From Bacillus thuringiensis (lineage in GTDB: Bacteria > Bacillota > Bacilli > Bacillales > Bacillaceae_G): a stretch of 64,000 nucleotides of DNA. Location: assembly GCF_001182785.1 (NCBI RefSeq), contig NZ_CP012099.1, positions 302,501 through 366,500 on the forward strand, written 5' to 3'. The notes below the pieces were generated by a model. The model saw only the letters and a list, made by a program, of their open reading frames with translations. It was not told the DNA's origin and did not search any database. The position numbers and the translations under genes were made by a program. Within the stretch, counting starts at the first letter, position 1; each line of letters opens with the position of its first letter. Of the stretch, positions 44,529-53,217 are shown in pieces.

Positions 44529-45896
44529 ATGGTTGCAGAAAAGGAACGAGTGTTAATGGATTTAAAAGATGTATTTGAATATGCGTTTGACGAAATTTTT
44601 GTTACAGATGAGCAAGGGATCGTTGTACGTGTAAATAGTACATGTGAAAGGCACTATCAACTAGCTGCAGAAGAGTTAGTTGGTAAGCATGTAAAAGAAC
44701 TACAAAAGGATGGAATCTTTTATCCATCAGCGACATTAGAAGTGATTGAAAAAAAGAGGCCAATTGAACTCGTTCAAACTACAAAATCAGGAGAGTATTT
44801 ACACGTTCGTACAAGGCCTGTTTTTGATGATGAGGGAAATTTAAGAAGAGTGATTAGTTATTCTCGGGACCTTACTGAACTCTATCAATTACGTCAAAAG
44901 GTAGAGGAAATGGATAATCAGCTAAAAACATATAAAAAAGAATTAAGAGAAACATATGAGCATGAAGGACTTATTTTTAAAAGTCTAGCTATGCAAAAAA
45001 TAGTCGATACAATCAAAAAAGTATCTGTAGTGGATAGTACTGTTCTCGTTTTAGGCGAGACTGGAGTAGGAAAAAGTCGATTAGTACGCCATTTACATGA
45101 AGTGAGTCACCGTAAGAATGAAAGTTTCTATGAAATTAATTGTGCGGCATTGCCAACTAATTTAATTGAATCGGAGCTTTTTGGATATTCAGGTGGATCT
45201 TTTACAGGTGCGAATCGTGAAGGGAAAAAGGGACTATTAGAATCCGCGCATAAAGGAACTCTTTTTTTAGATGAAATCGGTGAAATGCCGATTGAAATTC
45301 AAGCGAAGCTTTTGCAAGTATTGCAAGAAAAAACATTTCGTCCTATAGGCGGAAGAGAATTAAAAAAAGTGGATGTTCGAATTGTGGCGGCAACAAATAG
45401 AGATTTAAGCGAGATGGTGAAACAAGGAACATTTCGGAAAGATTTATACTATCGTCTGAATGTCATTCCAATTGCAATTCCCCCGCTTAGGGAGAGAACA
45501 GAAGATATTTTGCCGCTTATTTATCATTACTTGCAGCACTTTAATAAAAAGTACGGACGTGATGTGAAACTAGCGCCGAGTACGTTACAAATGTTTGTTG
45601 GATATCCGTGGGAAGGAAACAATAGAGAAATAGAGAATGTAATTGAGAGAATTGTTATTACTGTCGATGATGTTGTAACGGTACAGGATTTGCCACTCTC
45701 TATGCAAGAGGCTGCAGTTGAACAATCGGGGCAAAGCCTTTATAAAATGCTGGAAGAGGTAGAGAGAAATATTATTCTTAAAGCGTATAAAACGTATGGA
45801 TCAAGTTATAAAGTGGCTGAGTTTTTGCAAATTAGTCAATCTGCTGCTACTAGGAAAATTAAGAAGTTCATAGAGGAGGAAGAAAACATTGGATAA
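44529..45896 (+). CDS. gabR: Sigma-54-dependent activator GabR
   Basis: This 455-residue enhancer-binding protein has an N-terminal PAS-type sensor region (about residues 15-125, FDEIFVTDEQGIVVRVNS). The AAA+ core has Walker A GETGVGKS (176-183), GSFTGA (223-228) as a variant of the sigma-54-contacting GAFTGA, and Walker B LFLDEIGEMP. A C-terminal helix-turn-helix ends the protein (YKVAEFLQISQSAATRKIKKF). In B. thuringiensis this gene activates gabT. The ATG at 44529 follows TTAGGGGGGGC; an ATG at 44502 is in frame but less supported. It overlaps gabD by eight bases. Confidence 0.92.
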   Translation: MVAEKERVLMDLKDVFEYAFDEIFVTDEQGIVVRVNSTCERHYQLAAEELVGKHVKELQKDGIFYPSATLEVIEKKRPIELVQTTKSGEYLHVRTRPVFDDEGNLRRVISYSRDLTELYQLRQKVEEMDNQLKTYKKELRETYEHEGLIFKSLAMQKIVDTIKKVSVVDSTVLVLGETGVGKSRLVRHLHEVSHRKNESFYEINCAALPTNLIESELFGYSGGSFTGANREGKKGLLESAHKGTLFLDEIGEMPIEIQAKLLQVLQEKTFRPIGGRELKKVDVRIVAATNRDLSEMVKQGTFRKDLYYRLNVIPIAIPPLRERTEDILPLIYHYLQHFNKKYGRDVKLAPSTLQMFVGYPWEGNNREIENVIERIVITVDDVVTVQDLPLSMQEAAVEQSGQSLYKMLEEVERNIILKAYKTYGSSYKVAEFLQISQSAATRKIKKFIEEEENIG

Positions 45897-47340
45897 AAAG
45901 GCGACTTTCGTAAGTATAGATAAAAAGGCGATGTATATAAATGGTGAGTGGATTACACTACAAGAACAAATTGAAGTAAATAATCCTGCGACGAAGGAAA
46001 TATTTGCAACTGTACCAAAAGGCGGAGTAACAGAGGCAAAGCAAGCTGTTGATGCTGCACATGAAGCTTTTAAAACGTGGTCTAAGTTAACGGCAGCAGA
46101 TCGTGCCACGAAGTTAAAAAAGTGGTTTACGCTTATTGATGAAAATAAAGAAGAGATCGCAGCGATTATGACGAAGGAACAAGGAAAGCCGTTTGCAGAA
46201 GCGCTTGGTGAAGTAAATTATGCAAACAGTTTTGTTGAATGGTATGCAGAAGAGGGGAAACGCGTATATGGTGAAATGATTCCTGCTTCTCATCCGAATA
46301 AGCGCATTTTAGTTATGAAGCAACCAGTTGGCGTTATGGCAGCTATTACACCTTGGAACTTCCCAGCTGCTATGATTACGAGAAAGGTAGCCCCAGCGCT
46401 TGCAGCAGGCTGTACAACCGTTGTGAAACCGGCAAGTCAAACGCCATTAACTGCATTGAAATTAGCTGAATTAGCTCATGAAGCAGATATTCCAAAGGGC
46501 GTAATCAATATCGTAACAGGTAGTGCAAAAGCAATTGCTGATACATGGATGGAAGATGGTCGCGTTCGAAAAGTGTCCTTTACAGGGTCAACGGAAATCG
46601 GGAAAGAGTTAATGGCTAGTGCGGCGCAAACGATGAAAAAAGTTTCGCTTGAGTTAGGGGGACACGCTCCGTTTATCGTAATGAATGATGCAGATTTAGA
46701 TAAAGCAGTAGAAGCGGTGATTGGTTCGAAATTCCGTAATGCAGGACAAACGTGTATATGTACAAACCGAGTATTCGTTCAAGAAGAAGTATACGAAGTA
46801 TTTGTAGAGAAGTTCCAAAAGGCAGTAGGGCAGTTGAAAGTAGGAGACGGTTTCGGTGACGGAACGACTGTCGGGCCACTTATTGATGAGAATGCAGTTT
46901 CAAAAGTACAAGAACATATTGAAGATGCTATTCAAAAAGGTGGAACAGTTTTATATGGTGGTCAAAAGGTCGCAGAGTTAGAGGGACATTTCATTCAACC
47001 GACTGTAATTGGGTTGGCAAATGATACGATGCTTTGTATGAATGAAGAAACATTTGGGCCAGTGGCACCAGTTGCGAAATTTAAAACAGTTGATGAAGTA
47101 ATTGAACGTGCAAATAATACACCATATGGTTTAGCTGCGTATATTTTCACGAAAGACATTAGCCAAGCATTCCAAATTAGTGAAGCGCTAGAGTACGGTA
47201 TTATTGGTCTAAACGATGGTCTTCCATCAGTTGCACAAGCACCATTCGGTGGATTTAAAGAAAGTGGTATCGGCCGTGAAGGAGGCCATTTCGGCATCGA
47301 GGAATATTTAGAAATTAAATATATTTCATTAGGACTATAA
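45889..47340 (+). CDS. gabD: Succinate-semialdehyde dehydrogenase GabD
   Basis: GabD oxidises succinic semialdehyde to succinate, completing the GABA shunt. The 483-residue aldehyde dehydrogenase has ITPWNFPAAMITRK, general base Glu255 in LELGGHAPF and nucleophile Cys289 in GQTCICTNR. Translation starts at TTG, overlapping the gabR stop, with AGAGGAGG upstream; the next ATG would cut off conserved-looking residues. Co-transcription with gabR is likely from the overlap. Confidence 0.94.
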   Translation: MDKKATFVSIDKKAMYINGEWITLQEQIEVNNPATKEIFATVPKGGVTEAKQAVDAAHEAFKTWSKLTAADRATKLKKWFTLIDENKEEIAAIMTKEQGKPFAEALGEVNYANSFVEWYAEEGKRVYGEMIPASHPNKRILVMKQPVGVMAAITPWNFPAAMITRKVAPALAAGCTTVVKPASQTPLTALKLAELAHEADIPKGVINIVTGSAKAIADTWMEDGRVRKVSFTGSTEIGKELMASAAQTMKKVSLELGGHAPFIVMNDADLDKAVEAVIGSKFRNAGQTCICTNRVFVQEEVYEVFVEKFQKAVGQLKVGDGFGDGTTVGPLIDENAVSKVQEHIEDAIQKGGTVLYGGQKVAELEGHFIQPTVIGLANDTMLCMNEETFGPVAPVAKFKTVDEVIERANNTPYGLAAYIFTKDISQAFQISEALEYGIIGLNDGLPSVAQAPFGGFKESGIGREGGHFGIEEYLEIKYISLGL

Positions 47341-47345
47341 GTAGT

Positions 47346-47389
47346 ATACTAGAATCTCTATAAGGTAACAGAGAAGGAGATTCTAGTAT
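47346..47389 (+). promoter_or_regulatory. Hairpin hiding the SMR gene start site
   Basis: ATACTAGAATCTC (47346-47358) is the exact complement of GAGATTCTAGTAT (47377-47389), a 13-bp stem with an 18-nt loop. The 3' arm covers the last base of the GGAG ribosome-binding site and the ATG of the SMR gene. This suggests translational control. Confidence 0.65.
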
Positions 47390-47711
47390 GGTATATTGGC
47401 TATTATTACTTGTTACAATTATTTTTGAAGTAGCTGGAACAATCGCAATGAAACTATCAAATGGTTTAACAAAGCTCGTTCCAAGTGTACTTATTTTCGT
47501 ATTTTATGGAATTTGTTTCAGCGTGTTTGCTATCGTCGTTAAAAAGATTCATTTAAGTATTGCTTATGCCATTTGGTCTGGCGTTGGAACGTTACTTATT
47601 ACAATCATTAGTGTGTATTTTTTTAAAGAGCATATTAGCTTATTCCAAGCATTTTGTATTCTCTTTATCGTATTAGGAGTAATTGGGCTTAAAGTATCAT
47701 CAGCATCATAA
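47388..47711 (+). CDS. Small multidrug resistance (SMR) family transporter
   Basis: This 107-residue protein with four transmembrane helices has the essential Glu14 in IIFEVAGTIAMKLS and the YAIWSGVGT segment in helix 3, typical of EmrE/QacE/Gdx proteins. Substrates could be quaternary amines, dyes or guanidinium-type compounds. It lies 47 nt after gabD with no obvious promoter between, so it may be read through from gabD. Its start is within a long hairpin. Confidence 0.9.
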   Translation: MVYWLLLLVTIIFEVAGTIAMKLSNGLTKLVPSVLIFVFYGICFSVFAIVVKKIHLSIAYAIWSGVGTLLITIISVYFFKEHISLFQAFCILFIVLGVIGLKVSSAS

Positions 47712-47745
47712 AAGGCTATCTTCCTGTGTGGAAGATAGCCTTTTA
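47711..47745 (+). terminator. Terminator after SMR gene
   Basis: 14-bp stem AAAGGCTATCTTCC / GGAAGATAGCCTTT with a TGTGT loop and T tail. Confidence 0.92.
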
Positions 47746-47747
47746 CT

Positions 47748-47876
47748 TTTATCCCGCTATTTTCCGGGCAGTAAGACCCTCACCTCAAAATTCAGCGAAA
47801 GCAAAGAAGTTAGGTGGGGGATCGGGCTGCCCGTAAAAGCCCAATTGGTGAGGGCTAATTAAAGTTTCACTTTATT
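47748..47876 (-). repeat. Dispersed intergenic repeat, copy C
   Basis: In inverse orientation this copy shares its ends (AATAAAGTGAAACTTTAATT and TAGCGGGATAAA) with copy A at 40818. It has an extra middle part that can fold by CCCTCACC/GGTGAGGG and CCCACCTAACTTC/GAAGTTAGGTGGG. It fills the space between the convergent SMR and aminopeptidase genes and touches the aminopeptidase stop codon. Confidence 0.72.
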
Positions 47877-49104
47877 AAAACGCCCAGTTACCTTTACGGA
47901 AGATAGGCTCATGTCTGCCGTCAGCTGTAATACCGTCAATATCAAGCTCAGCTGATCCAATCATGAAGTCGTTGTGTGTGATACTAGCGTTTGCGCCGTT
48001 TTCAGCAAGTTCTTCTTTAGACATTGTTTTTCCGCCAACTAAGTTAAATGCATAAGCATTTCCGATTGCAAGGTGGCAAGATGCATTTTCGTCAAATAGT
48101 GTATTGTAGAATAAAACATTTGTGTTTGAAATTGGTGAGTCATGAGGTACTAAAGCTACTTCTCCTAAGAAGTGAGAACCTTCATCTGTTTCTACTAAAT
48201 GTTTTAAAGCTTCTTCACCAGCTTCAGCTTTATAGTCTACGATACGTCCGTTTTCAAATGTTAACGTGAAATTATCGATAATATTACCTGCAAATGCTAA
48301 CGGTTTTGTACTAGAAACTTGGCCGTTTACACCTGTTTTAAGTGGCATTGTAAATACTTCTTCAGTTGGAATATTAGCCATAAATGGTACGTTCTTTTCA
48401 TTTAAGCTACCAGCACCAGCCCATACATGTTTTTCTGGAAGTTCGATTGTTAAATCTGTTCCAGGACCTGTATAGTGAAGAGCTTTATAATGCTTTTCGT
48501 TTAAGTAATCCACTTTTGTATGTAATGTTTCATCATGTTCTTTCCATGCTTCTACAGGATTTTCTAAATCAGCACGAGTAGCTTTGAAAATAGCATCCCA
48601 TAACTTTGCTTCTTGTTCTTCTGGCGCTACGTCAGGGAATACTTTCGCAGCCCATTCTTTCGTAGGAACAGAAATTACACACCAGCTTACTTTATCGGCT
48701 TGTACGTAATCACGGTATACTTTCATCGCTTCTCCAGCTACTTTATGAGCTGTTGCGATACGTGTTGCTTCTACACCTTTTAATAAATCAGGGTTTTCTG
48801 CATAGATAGACATAAATGCAGCGCCTTCTTTTGCTAATTCTTCACGAGCATGTGCTTTCCAAGAAGGGAATTCAGAGAAAGCTTCTTCAGGAGCTAGATC
48901 GAACTTTAAGCGTGTTAACGTCTCATCATTCCAATCCACATATACGTGTTTTGCACCAGATTTATATGCTTTCTCTGTAACGAGGCGTACAAATTGTACA
49001 GCTTCAAGAGGTGCACTAATTGATAAAGTTTGTCCAGGTTGAATATTAACACCAACATTAACTGCAAGAGCAGCATATTTCTCTAACGTTTGTTCAAATG
49101 ACAT
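47875..49104 (-). CDS. M29-family aminopeptidase
   Basis: This 409-residue metallopeptidase of family M29 (AmpS/AmpT/PepS type) removes N-terminal residues from peptides in the cytoplasm. It begins MSFEQTLEKYAALAVNVGVNIQPGQ and has HVYVDWNDE, the metal-site regions FMANIPTEEVFTMPLKTGVNG (parts) and EVALVPHDSPISNTNVLFYNTLFDENASCHLAIG (parts), as in family M29. The start at 49104 follows AAAGGAG. A longer upstream in-frame reading lies in AT-rich non-coding sequence. Confidence 0.9.
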   Translation of the reverse strand: MSFEQTLEKYAALAVNVGVNIQPGQTLSISAPLEAVQFVRLVTEKAYKSGAKHVYVDWNDETLTRLKFDLAPEEAFSEFPSWKAHAREELAKEGAAFMSIYAENPDLLKGVEATRIATAHKVAGEAMKVYRDYVQADKVSWCVISVPTKEWAAKVFPDVAPEEQEAKLWDAIFKATRADLENPVEAWKEHDETLHTKVDYLNEKHYKALHYTGPGTDLTIELPEKHVWAGAGSLNEKNVPFMANIPTEEVFTMPLKTGVNGQVSSTKPLAFAGNIIDNFTLTFENGRIVDYKAEAGEEALKHLVETDEGSHFLGEVALVPHDSPISNTNVLFYNTLFDENASCHLAIGNAYAFNLVGGKTMSKEELAENGANASITHNDFMIGSAELDIDGITADGRHEPIFRKGNWAF

Positions 49105-49220
49105 ATGTATAATCTCCTTTAATTTGAAAGATTTCTTACTATATATAATACAAGAAAATTCTAAAAATATATATAAATATAAAGTAAAAAGAGAGCTCAA
49201 AATGTATTGAGCTCTTACAT

Positions 49221-50303
49221 TTACTTAATTGAAGAAGCAAACTGCTCTACAGTCGTTGTATGGTGTATACGAACGCGCTTCATCTTTAACAATTCATCAG
49301 GTTCACCCTTCGTAATGAATTGCCCAGGTTTTGTCGTTGTCGCAAATTGATAATACTTCTTCGTTTCTGCAACAACCTTATCATCTACATGACCGAATGG
49401 ATAAGCAATCGCGATAACAGGCTTACCTGTTATTTTTTCTAGCTTTTCTTTTGAACCTTTTAACTCTTCCTCATAGTTTGTAATTTTCGGTAAGTCTGCA
49501 TGTGTTGCAGTATGAGATTGTACTGAGAAAATGCCGGAATCAACCATTTCTTTTATTTCAGAAGTAGAAAGGGCACCTTCTACATCAACGTTATCAACAA
49601 TCATATATTCTGTTGCTGCCGGTTTAAAAGTATCATCTTTTAGCTTTTGTAAAACGCGAAATGCATTCATATTATTTTTCATACCGTCATCAAATGTAAC
49701 GAAAATCGGTTTATTTACTTTATTTATATCGCCCCAGCGTTCAAACGTTAACAGCGTATAACCATTGTCCTTTAAATGTTTCATTTGTGCTTCAAAGTTA
49801 GCTGGTGAGACGAATAAGTCTTTAATACCTTGACCATGATAATCATCAATTGCGTGATACATAAGAACAGGAACCTTTTGTTCGAAAGTAATAGTAGATT
49901 TCGTAAGCGGGATTGTTTTCCCATCTTCTTTCATTCCTGTTGCTTCAATTTGGAACTCACCGCGTTTTCCTTCAAATTCCTTTATATCAAAAGGAAGTGT
50001 GAATTGTTTCTCTTTTTCTTTAGAAGAAAAAGATTTAGCACGTTCCTTGCCATCAGCTGTGCGCCAAATTTTATATTGTACTTCATTTAAAGAATCTTTT
50101 ATGTCTGTAATATGAATACTTGTGTTTGTAGATTCGTGTGTAACTGCATTATATGAGATTTTACCTTGTTTTTGCACAGTCTCTTCTTGTTTCTTAATCC
50201 CTTGAGCCGTTTTCTCTTTTTTAGGTTCTGGACTTACATTGTTAGTATTACAGCCTGTTAGAATGGCAGACGTACATAAAGCAATTGCTGCGTATTTTCT
50301 CAT
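49221..50303 (-). CDS. Lipoprotein polysaccharide deacetylase
   Basis: This 360-residue surface lipoprotein has a signal peptide with lipobox ILTGC (Cys18). A Lys/Glu-rich linker is followed by an all-beta-looking region (about residues 50-145) and a NodB-type deacetylase domain. The catalytic motifs are VTFDDGMKNN (motif 1 Asp-Asp), SHTATHAD (motif 2 His pair) and AIAYPFGHVDD (motif 3). It probably acts on peptidoglycan or attached polysaccharide. B. anthracis has such lipoproteins (BA0330/BA0331), but this one's exact counterpart is not tested. AGAAGGTG precedes the ATG. Confidence 0.9.
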   Translation of the reverse strand: MRKYAAIALCTSAILTGCNTNNVSPEPKKEKTAQGIKKQEETVQKQGKISYNAVTHESTNTSIHITDIKDSLNEVQYKIWRTADGKERAKSFSSKEKEKQFTLPFDIKEFEGKRGEFQIEATGMKEDGKTIPLTKSTITFEQKVPVLMYHAIDDYHGQGIKDLFVSPANFEAQMKHLKDNGYTLLTFERWGDINKVNKPIFVTFDDGMKNNMNAFRVLQKLKDDTFKPAATEYMIVDNVDVEGALSTSEIKEMVDSGIFSVQSHTATHADLPKITNYEEELKGSKEKLEKITGKPVIAIAYPFGHVDDKVVAETKKYYQFATTTKPGQFITKGEPDELLKMKRVRIHHTTTVEQFASSIK

Positions 50304-50344
50304 GAAAATCACCTTCTATTGTGTAGTATGTTGCATATTGACAT

Positions 50345-50377
50345 TAAAATCCCCACCGCTATAAGAGTGGTGGGGAT
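50345..50377 (-). terminator. Terminator of the 57-aa gene
   Basis: On the minus strand ATCCCCACCACT / AGCGGTGGGGAT forms a stem followed by TTTTAATG. It lies between the 57-aa gene and the deacetylase gene. Confidence 0.8.
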
Positions 50378-50450
50378 ATACCCTTGTTCATCATATCATT
50401 TGAAGAAAATGAGGGGAATATGATTTTTAGGAGGCTATTAAGGTAATAGA

Positions 50451-50624
50451 TTAGTGATTTTGAATAGATGTATTTTTTTGTTTCTTATTAGAATTAATAA
50501 TAATATAACCGACTACAAAGATAAGAGGAATAATGAAGACATAGATAGGCATTCCCCATACATAATAGCTTTTCAGCGTTAAGACTAGTAAATGTAAGAA
50601 ATCGAAAATTGCGTGGGCTTTCAT
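50451..50624 (-). CDS. Small membrane protein, 57 aa
   Basis: This protein has one clear hydrophobic segment (MPIYVFIIPLIFVVGYIIIN) preceded by an amphipathic stretch with LHLLVLTLKSYYVW, and a short basic tail (NKKQKNTSIQNH). The ATG at 50624 follows TTGGAGG at good spacing, which supports translation. No family recognised; single-gene unit with its own terminator. Confidence 0.68.
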   Translation of the reverse strand: MKAHAIFDFLHLLVLTLKSYYVWGMPIYVFIIPLIFVVGYIIINSNKKQKNTSIQNH

Positions 50625-50841
50625 AATATCCTCCAATGGTTTTTTTGAAAATTATAACATTTTAAACTTGTTATTTGTATAATTTGGAAAGTGATTTAAG
50701 CTAATTTTAAAGTAAGAAGAAGACTTATTAATATGCAATTTTGCATACAGATATGGATTTTATTAAAATATAAAGATTTTATACTATAATAAAAACCGCT
50801 ATAAAACTAAGTAAGAATAATGTATGGAGTGGAGAATAGAA

Positions 50842-51549
50842 ATGAAATATAAAAAAATAATATATATCTTTTTCATATCGCTATTTATAGTTGGTTGTCA
50901 AAGTGAAGTGAGTAAAGCGAATAGTGTGGAAGAGTATATTCCATCGCATCTTATGAATGCGGAAGTGACGGCGGATATTATGACACTAGAATTTCCTTAT
51001 GAGATAAAAGAGAAATTAGAGAAAATAGGAAATAAAATGAGCGATAGTATTACAAATAATTTAGATTGGTATTTGAAGTATGCCGAAGAAGAAATTATAC
51101 CGAAAAAAACGTTTCCTTATCATCAAAACTTAGGTATTACAAAAGAAGAATATGATTTTATGATAGATAAAATGAATAATGCAGAATATGTAAATACCAA
51201 AGACGGAAAACTCTTTTTTAAACAGAAAGATCATGAAATTCAAATTCTCTCTGATGAAAATTTGAAGCTAATTAAAAATATTCGAATTGATACAGAGAAG
51301 AATATAATTAAAACTCCTTTAGGAGAATGCGAATATGAAGGTGAAATAAAGGCGTCGGATGAACAAAAAGCTACTGGTCCATGGAGTGGGAAGATGTGGA
51401 CTTTAAAAAGCGATGGATTACTTTATCATTTTTCATTAGGAAAGTTAAAAAACATAAACAAATCTATCATTTACATTTCAATAAAAGGTATATATAAAGA
51501 TAGGATTATCAATACAGAAGAAGCAGTTGAATTTCACTCGATTTCATAA
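50842..51549 (+). CDS. Uncharacterised lipoprotein
   Basis: This is a 235-residue protein with a lipoprotein signal (MKYKKIIYIFFISLFIVGCQ, lipid Cys19) and a Lys/Glu-rich soluble part, with an internal CEYEGEIK and GPWSGKMWTLKSDGLLYHF. No known domain is recognised. The ATG at 50842 follows GTGGAG; an earlier in-frame ATG at 50824 would lengthen the signal peptide by six residues. It is divergent from the 57-aa gene and AT-rich compared with neighbours, so an accessory gene is possible. Confidence 0.75.
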   Translation: MKYKKIIYIFFISLFIVGCQSEVSKANSVEEYIPSHLMNAEVTADIMTLEFPYEIKEKLEKIGNKMSDSITNNLDWYLKYAEEEIIPKKTFPYHQNLGITKEEYDFMIDKMNNAEYVNTKDGKLFFKQKDHEIQILSDENLKLIKNIRIDTEKNIIKTPLGECEYEGEIKASDEQKATGPWSGKMWTLKSDGLLYHFSLGKLKNINKSIIYISIKGIYKDRIINTEEAVEFHSIS

Positions 51550-51555
51550 AGAATC

Positions 51556-51594
51556 AAAAAAATCACCTTACTCGTTAAAGTAAGGTGATTTTTT
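51556..51594. terminator. Bidirectional terminator
   Basis: AATCACCTTACT / AGTAAGGTGATT with a 6-nt loop is flanked by A residues on one side and T residues on the other, between the convergent lipoprotein and nupC genes. Confidence 0.9.
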
Positions 51595-51595
51595 A

Positions 51596-52792
51596 TTAAA
51601 TAAACAATCCAGCGATTGTCGCAGATAAAATAGAAGCAAGTGTTGATGCAAATAGCATTTTCCAACCAAATTTAGAAACAACGCTTCCTTGTTTTTCAGA
51701 AAGGGCACGGATTGTACCAACGATTGCACCAATTTGGCTAATACTTGCGAAGCTAATTAAGAATACTGTAACGATTCCAACTGTACGTGGAGCTAATGTT
51801 GTAGCTGTGTCTTTTAAATCAAGGATTGCTACAAACTCATTTAAAACAATCTTTGTACCCATAATACCACCGGCTGGGATAATATCTTGAGTTGGAATAC
51901 CCATTAAGAATGCGAATGGAGAAAGTATATAACCGAAGATTTGTTGTAAAGTAACAGCATGTCCCATTGCGCCTGAAGCTGCACTAATTACGTAGTTTAC
52001 AACTTCCATTACACCGATAAAGGCGATCATTAATGCGGCAACGATACCAGCTACTTTTAAACCATCAAGCGCACCGTTAATCATTGCGCCGATAAAGCTG
52101 TCTCCGAATAGAGTTCTATCAAATTTTTGAATCACTTCATCTTCTTTTTTCGTATCAACTGGTGTTAATAACGAACAAACGATTAAGCTTGAGAATAAGT
52201 TTAGCGGAAGAGCTGCTAGTACGTATTTTGCATCTAACATCATTACGTATGATGCTGTAACAGAAGCAGAAACGGAGCTCATCGCAGAACAACAAATGAT
52301 AAACATACGATTTTTATTGAAATGCTGTAAATCGTTTTTAATAACGATTAACGCTTCACTTGAACCGAAGAATACAGAGTTTACTGCGTGGAATGATTCA
52401 ACGCGTGGTAAACCAGTAATTTTTGAAATAGCACCGCCGACAACGCGAACGATGAATGGTAAAACACCTAAATAACTAAAGATTGAAAGTAGTGCTGAGA
52501 AAAATACGATAATTAATAATACGTTTAAGAAAAAGACAAAATCTCTGTGAATTCCATTAAAGAGAAAATCGACACCTGTCGTACCAAGTTTAATTAGTTT
52601 GTTGAAAACTTTACTAATGAAAATAATGATTTGTTGACCAACCTTTGTAGCAAACATAAACCAACCGATTAAAATTTGGAAACCAATCATAATTGCAATT
52701 GCACGGAAGTTGATTTTACTTTTGTTGTTTGACAAAGCAAAACATAAACCTAACACGGCAAGAATACCGATAATGCTCATTACATATTGCAT
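51596..52792 (-). CDS. nupC: Concentrative nucleoside transporter NupC
   Basis: This 398-residue CNT-family permease imports nucleosides with protons or sodium. Motifs include VVRVVGGAISKITGLPRVESFHAVNSVFFGSSEALIVIKN (in parts: GLPRVESFHAVNSVFFGSSEA) and MGIPTQDIIPAGGIMGTKIVLNEFVA (parts), as in the family, and gate/core hydrophobic segments throughout. GAAAGGGG precedes the ATG on the minus strand. The guanine riboswitch upstream implies that the physiological substrates include purine nucleosides. Confidence 0.93.
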   Translation of the reverse strand: MQYVMSIIGILAVLGLCFALSNNKSKINFRAIAIMIGFQILIGWFMFATKVGQQIIIFISKVFNKLIKLGTTGVDFLFNGIHRDFVFFLNVLLIIVFFSALLSIFSYLGVLPFIVRVVGGAISKITGLPRVESFHAVNSVFFGSSEALIVIKNDLQHFNKNRMFIICCSAMSSVSASVTASYVMMLDAKYVLAALPLNLFSSLIVCSLLTPVDTKKEDEVIQKFDRTLFGDSFIGAMINGALDGLKVAGIVAALMIAFIGVMEVVNYVISAASGAMGHAVTLQQIFGYILSPFAFLMGIPTQDIIPAGGIMGTKIVLNEFVAILDLKDTATTLAPRTVGIVTVFLISFASISQIGAIVGTIRALSEKQGSVVSKFGWKMLFASTLASILSATIAGLFI

Positions 52793-52828
52793 GTAGTTGC
52801 CCCTTTCAGAAGTTCGTATAAAGTTTGT

Positions 52829-52878
52829 ACATAAAACGCTCGTTATATTACTAAAAATAAAAGAACGAGGTTTTATGT
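52829..52878 (-). promoter_or_regulatory. Second hairpin in the nupC leader
   Basis: ACATAAAACCTCGTT pairs with AACGAGCGTTTTATGT (one unpaired base) across an 18-19 nt A/T-rich loop, between the riboswitch terminator and the nupC start. It has no T tail, so it is not a terminator; an mRNA-stability role is possible. Confidence 0.5.
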
Positions 52879-52909
52879 CATACGTAAGATGTCTGACCTT
52901 TTAGAAAAA

Positions 52910-52976
52910 TAAAAATAAAAAAAGACCCATATGGATTCACTTTCATCTATGAGAGAAAGCTAATCAATATGAGTCC
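52910..52976 (-). terminator. Riboswitch-controlled terminator before nupC
   Basis: On the minus strand GGACTCATATTGATT pairs with AATCCATATGGGTC, then a long T run. The loop contains CTCTCATAG, complementary to CTATGGGG of the aptamer P1, giving the alternative antiterminator. Confidence 0.9.
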
Positions 52977-53009
52977 TTTTTTGCGCATAGGCTAATATTC
53001 ATTAGTTTT

Positions 53010-53088
53010 CCCCATAGTCCAGCAATTTAAGGTTGCCGGGTAGAAACTCTCGATCCATATTATCAAGTATATATGAGGTAACATCGTC
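53010..53088 (-). ncRNA. Guanine riboswitch aptamer of nupC
   Basis: On the minus strand P1 is CCTCATA/TATGGGG. The conserved ATAATATGGATCGAGAG, GTTTCTACC and GGACTATG are present, with P3 CCGGCAA / TTGCTGG. The specificity base is C (53017), so guanine or hypoxanthine is the ligand. It controls the nucleoside transporter gene by transcription termination. Confidence 0.94.
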
Positions 53089-53217
53089 CGTATTAAATTA
53101 GTAGTAGCGTAACATTAACAGAGAAGTATCGTCAATAGCTTTTTTTCTTCCAATAGAAAAAGACCATATAAGTATGATAAAATGTAACGCAGTGTTATGA
53201 AAAAGAGAGGTCGGAAA

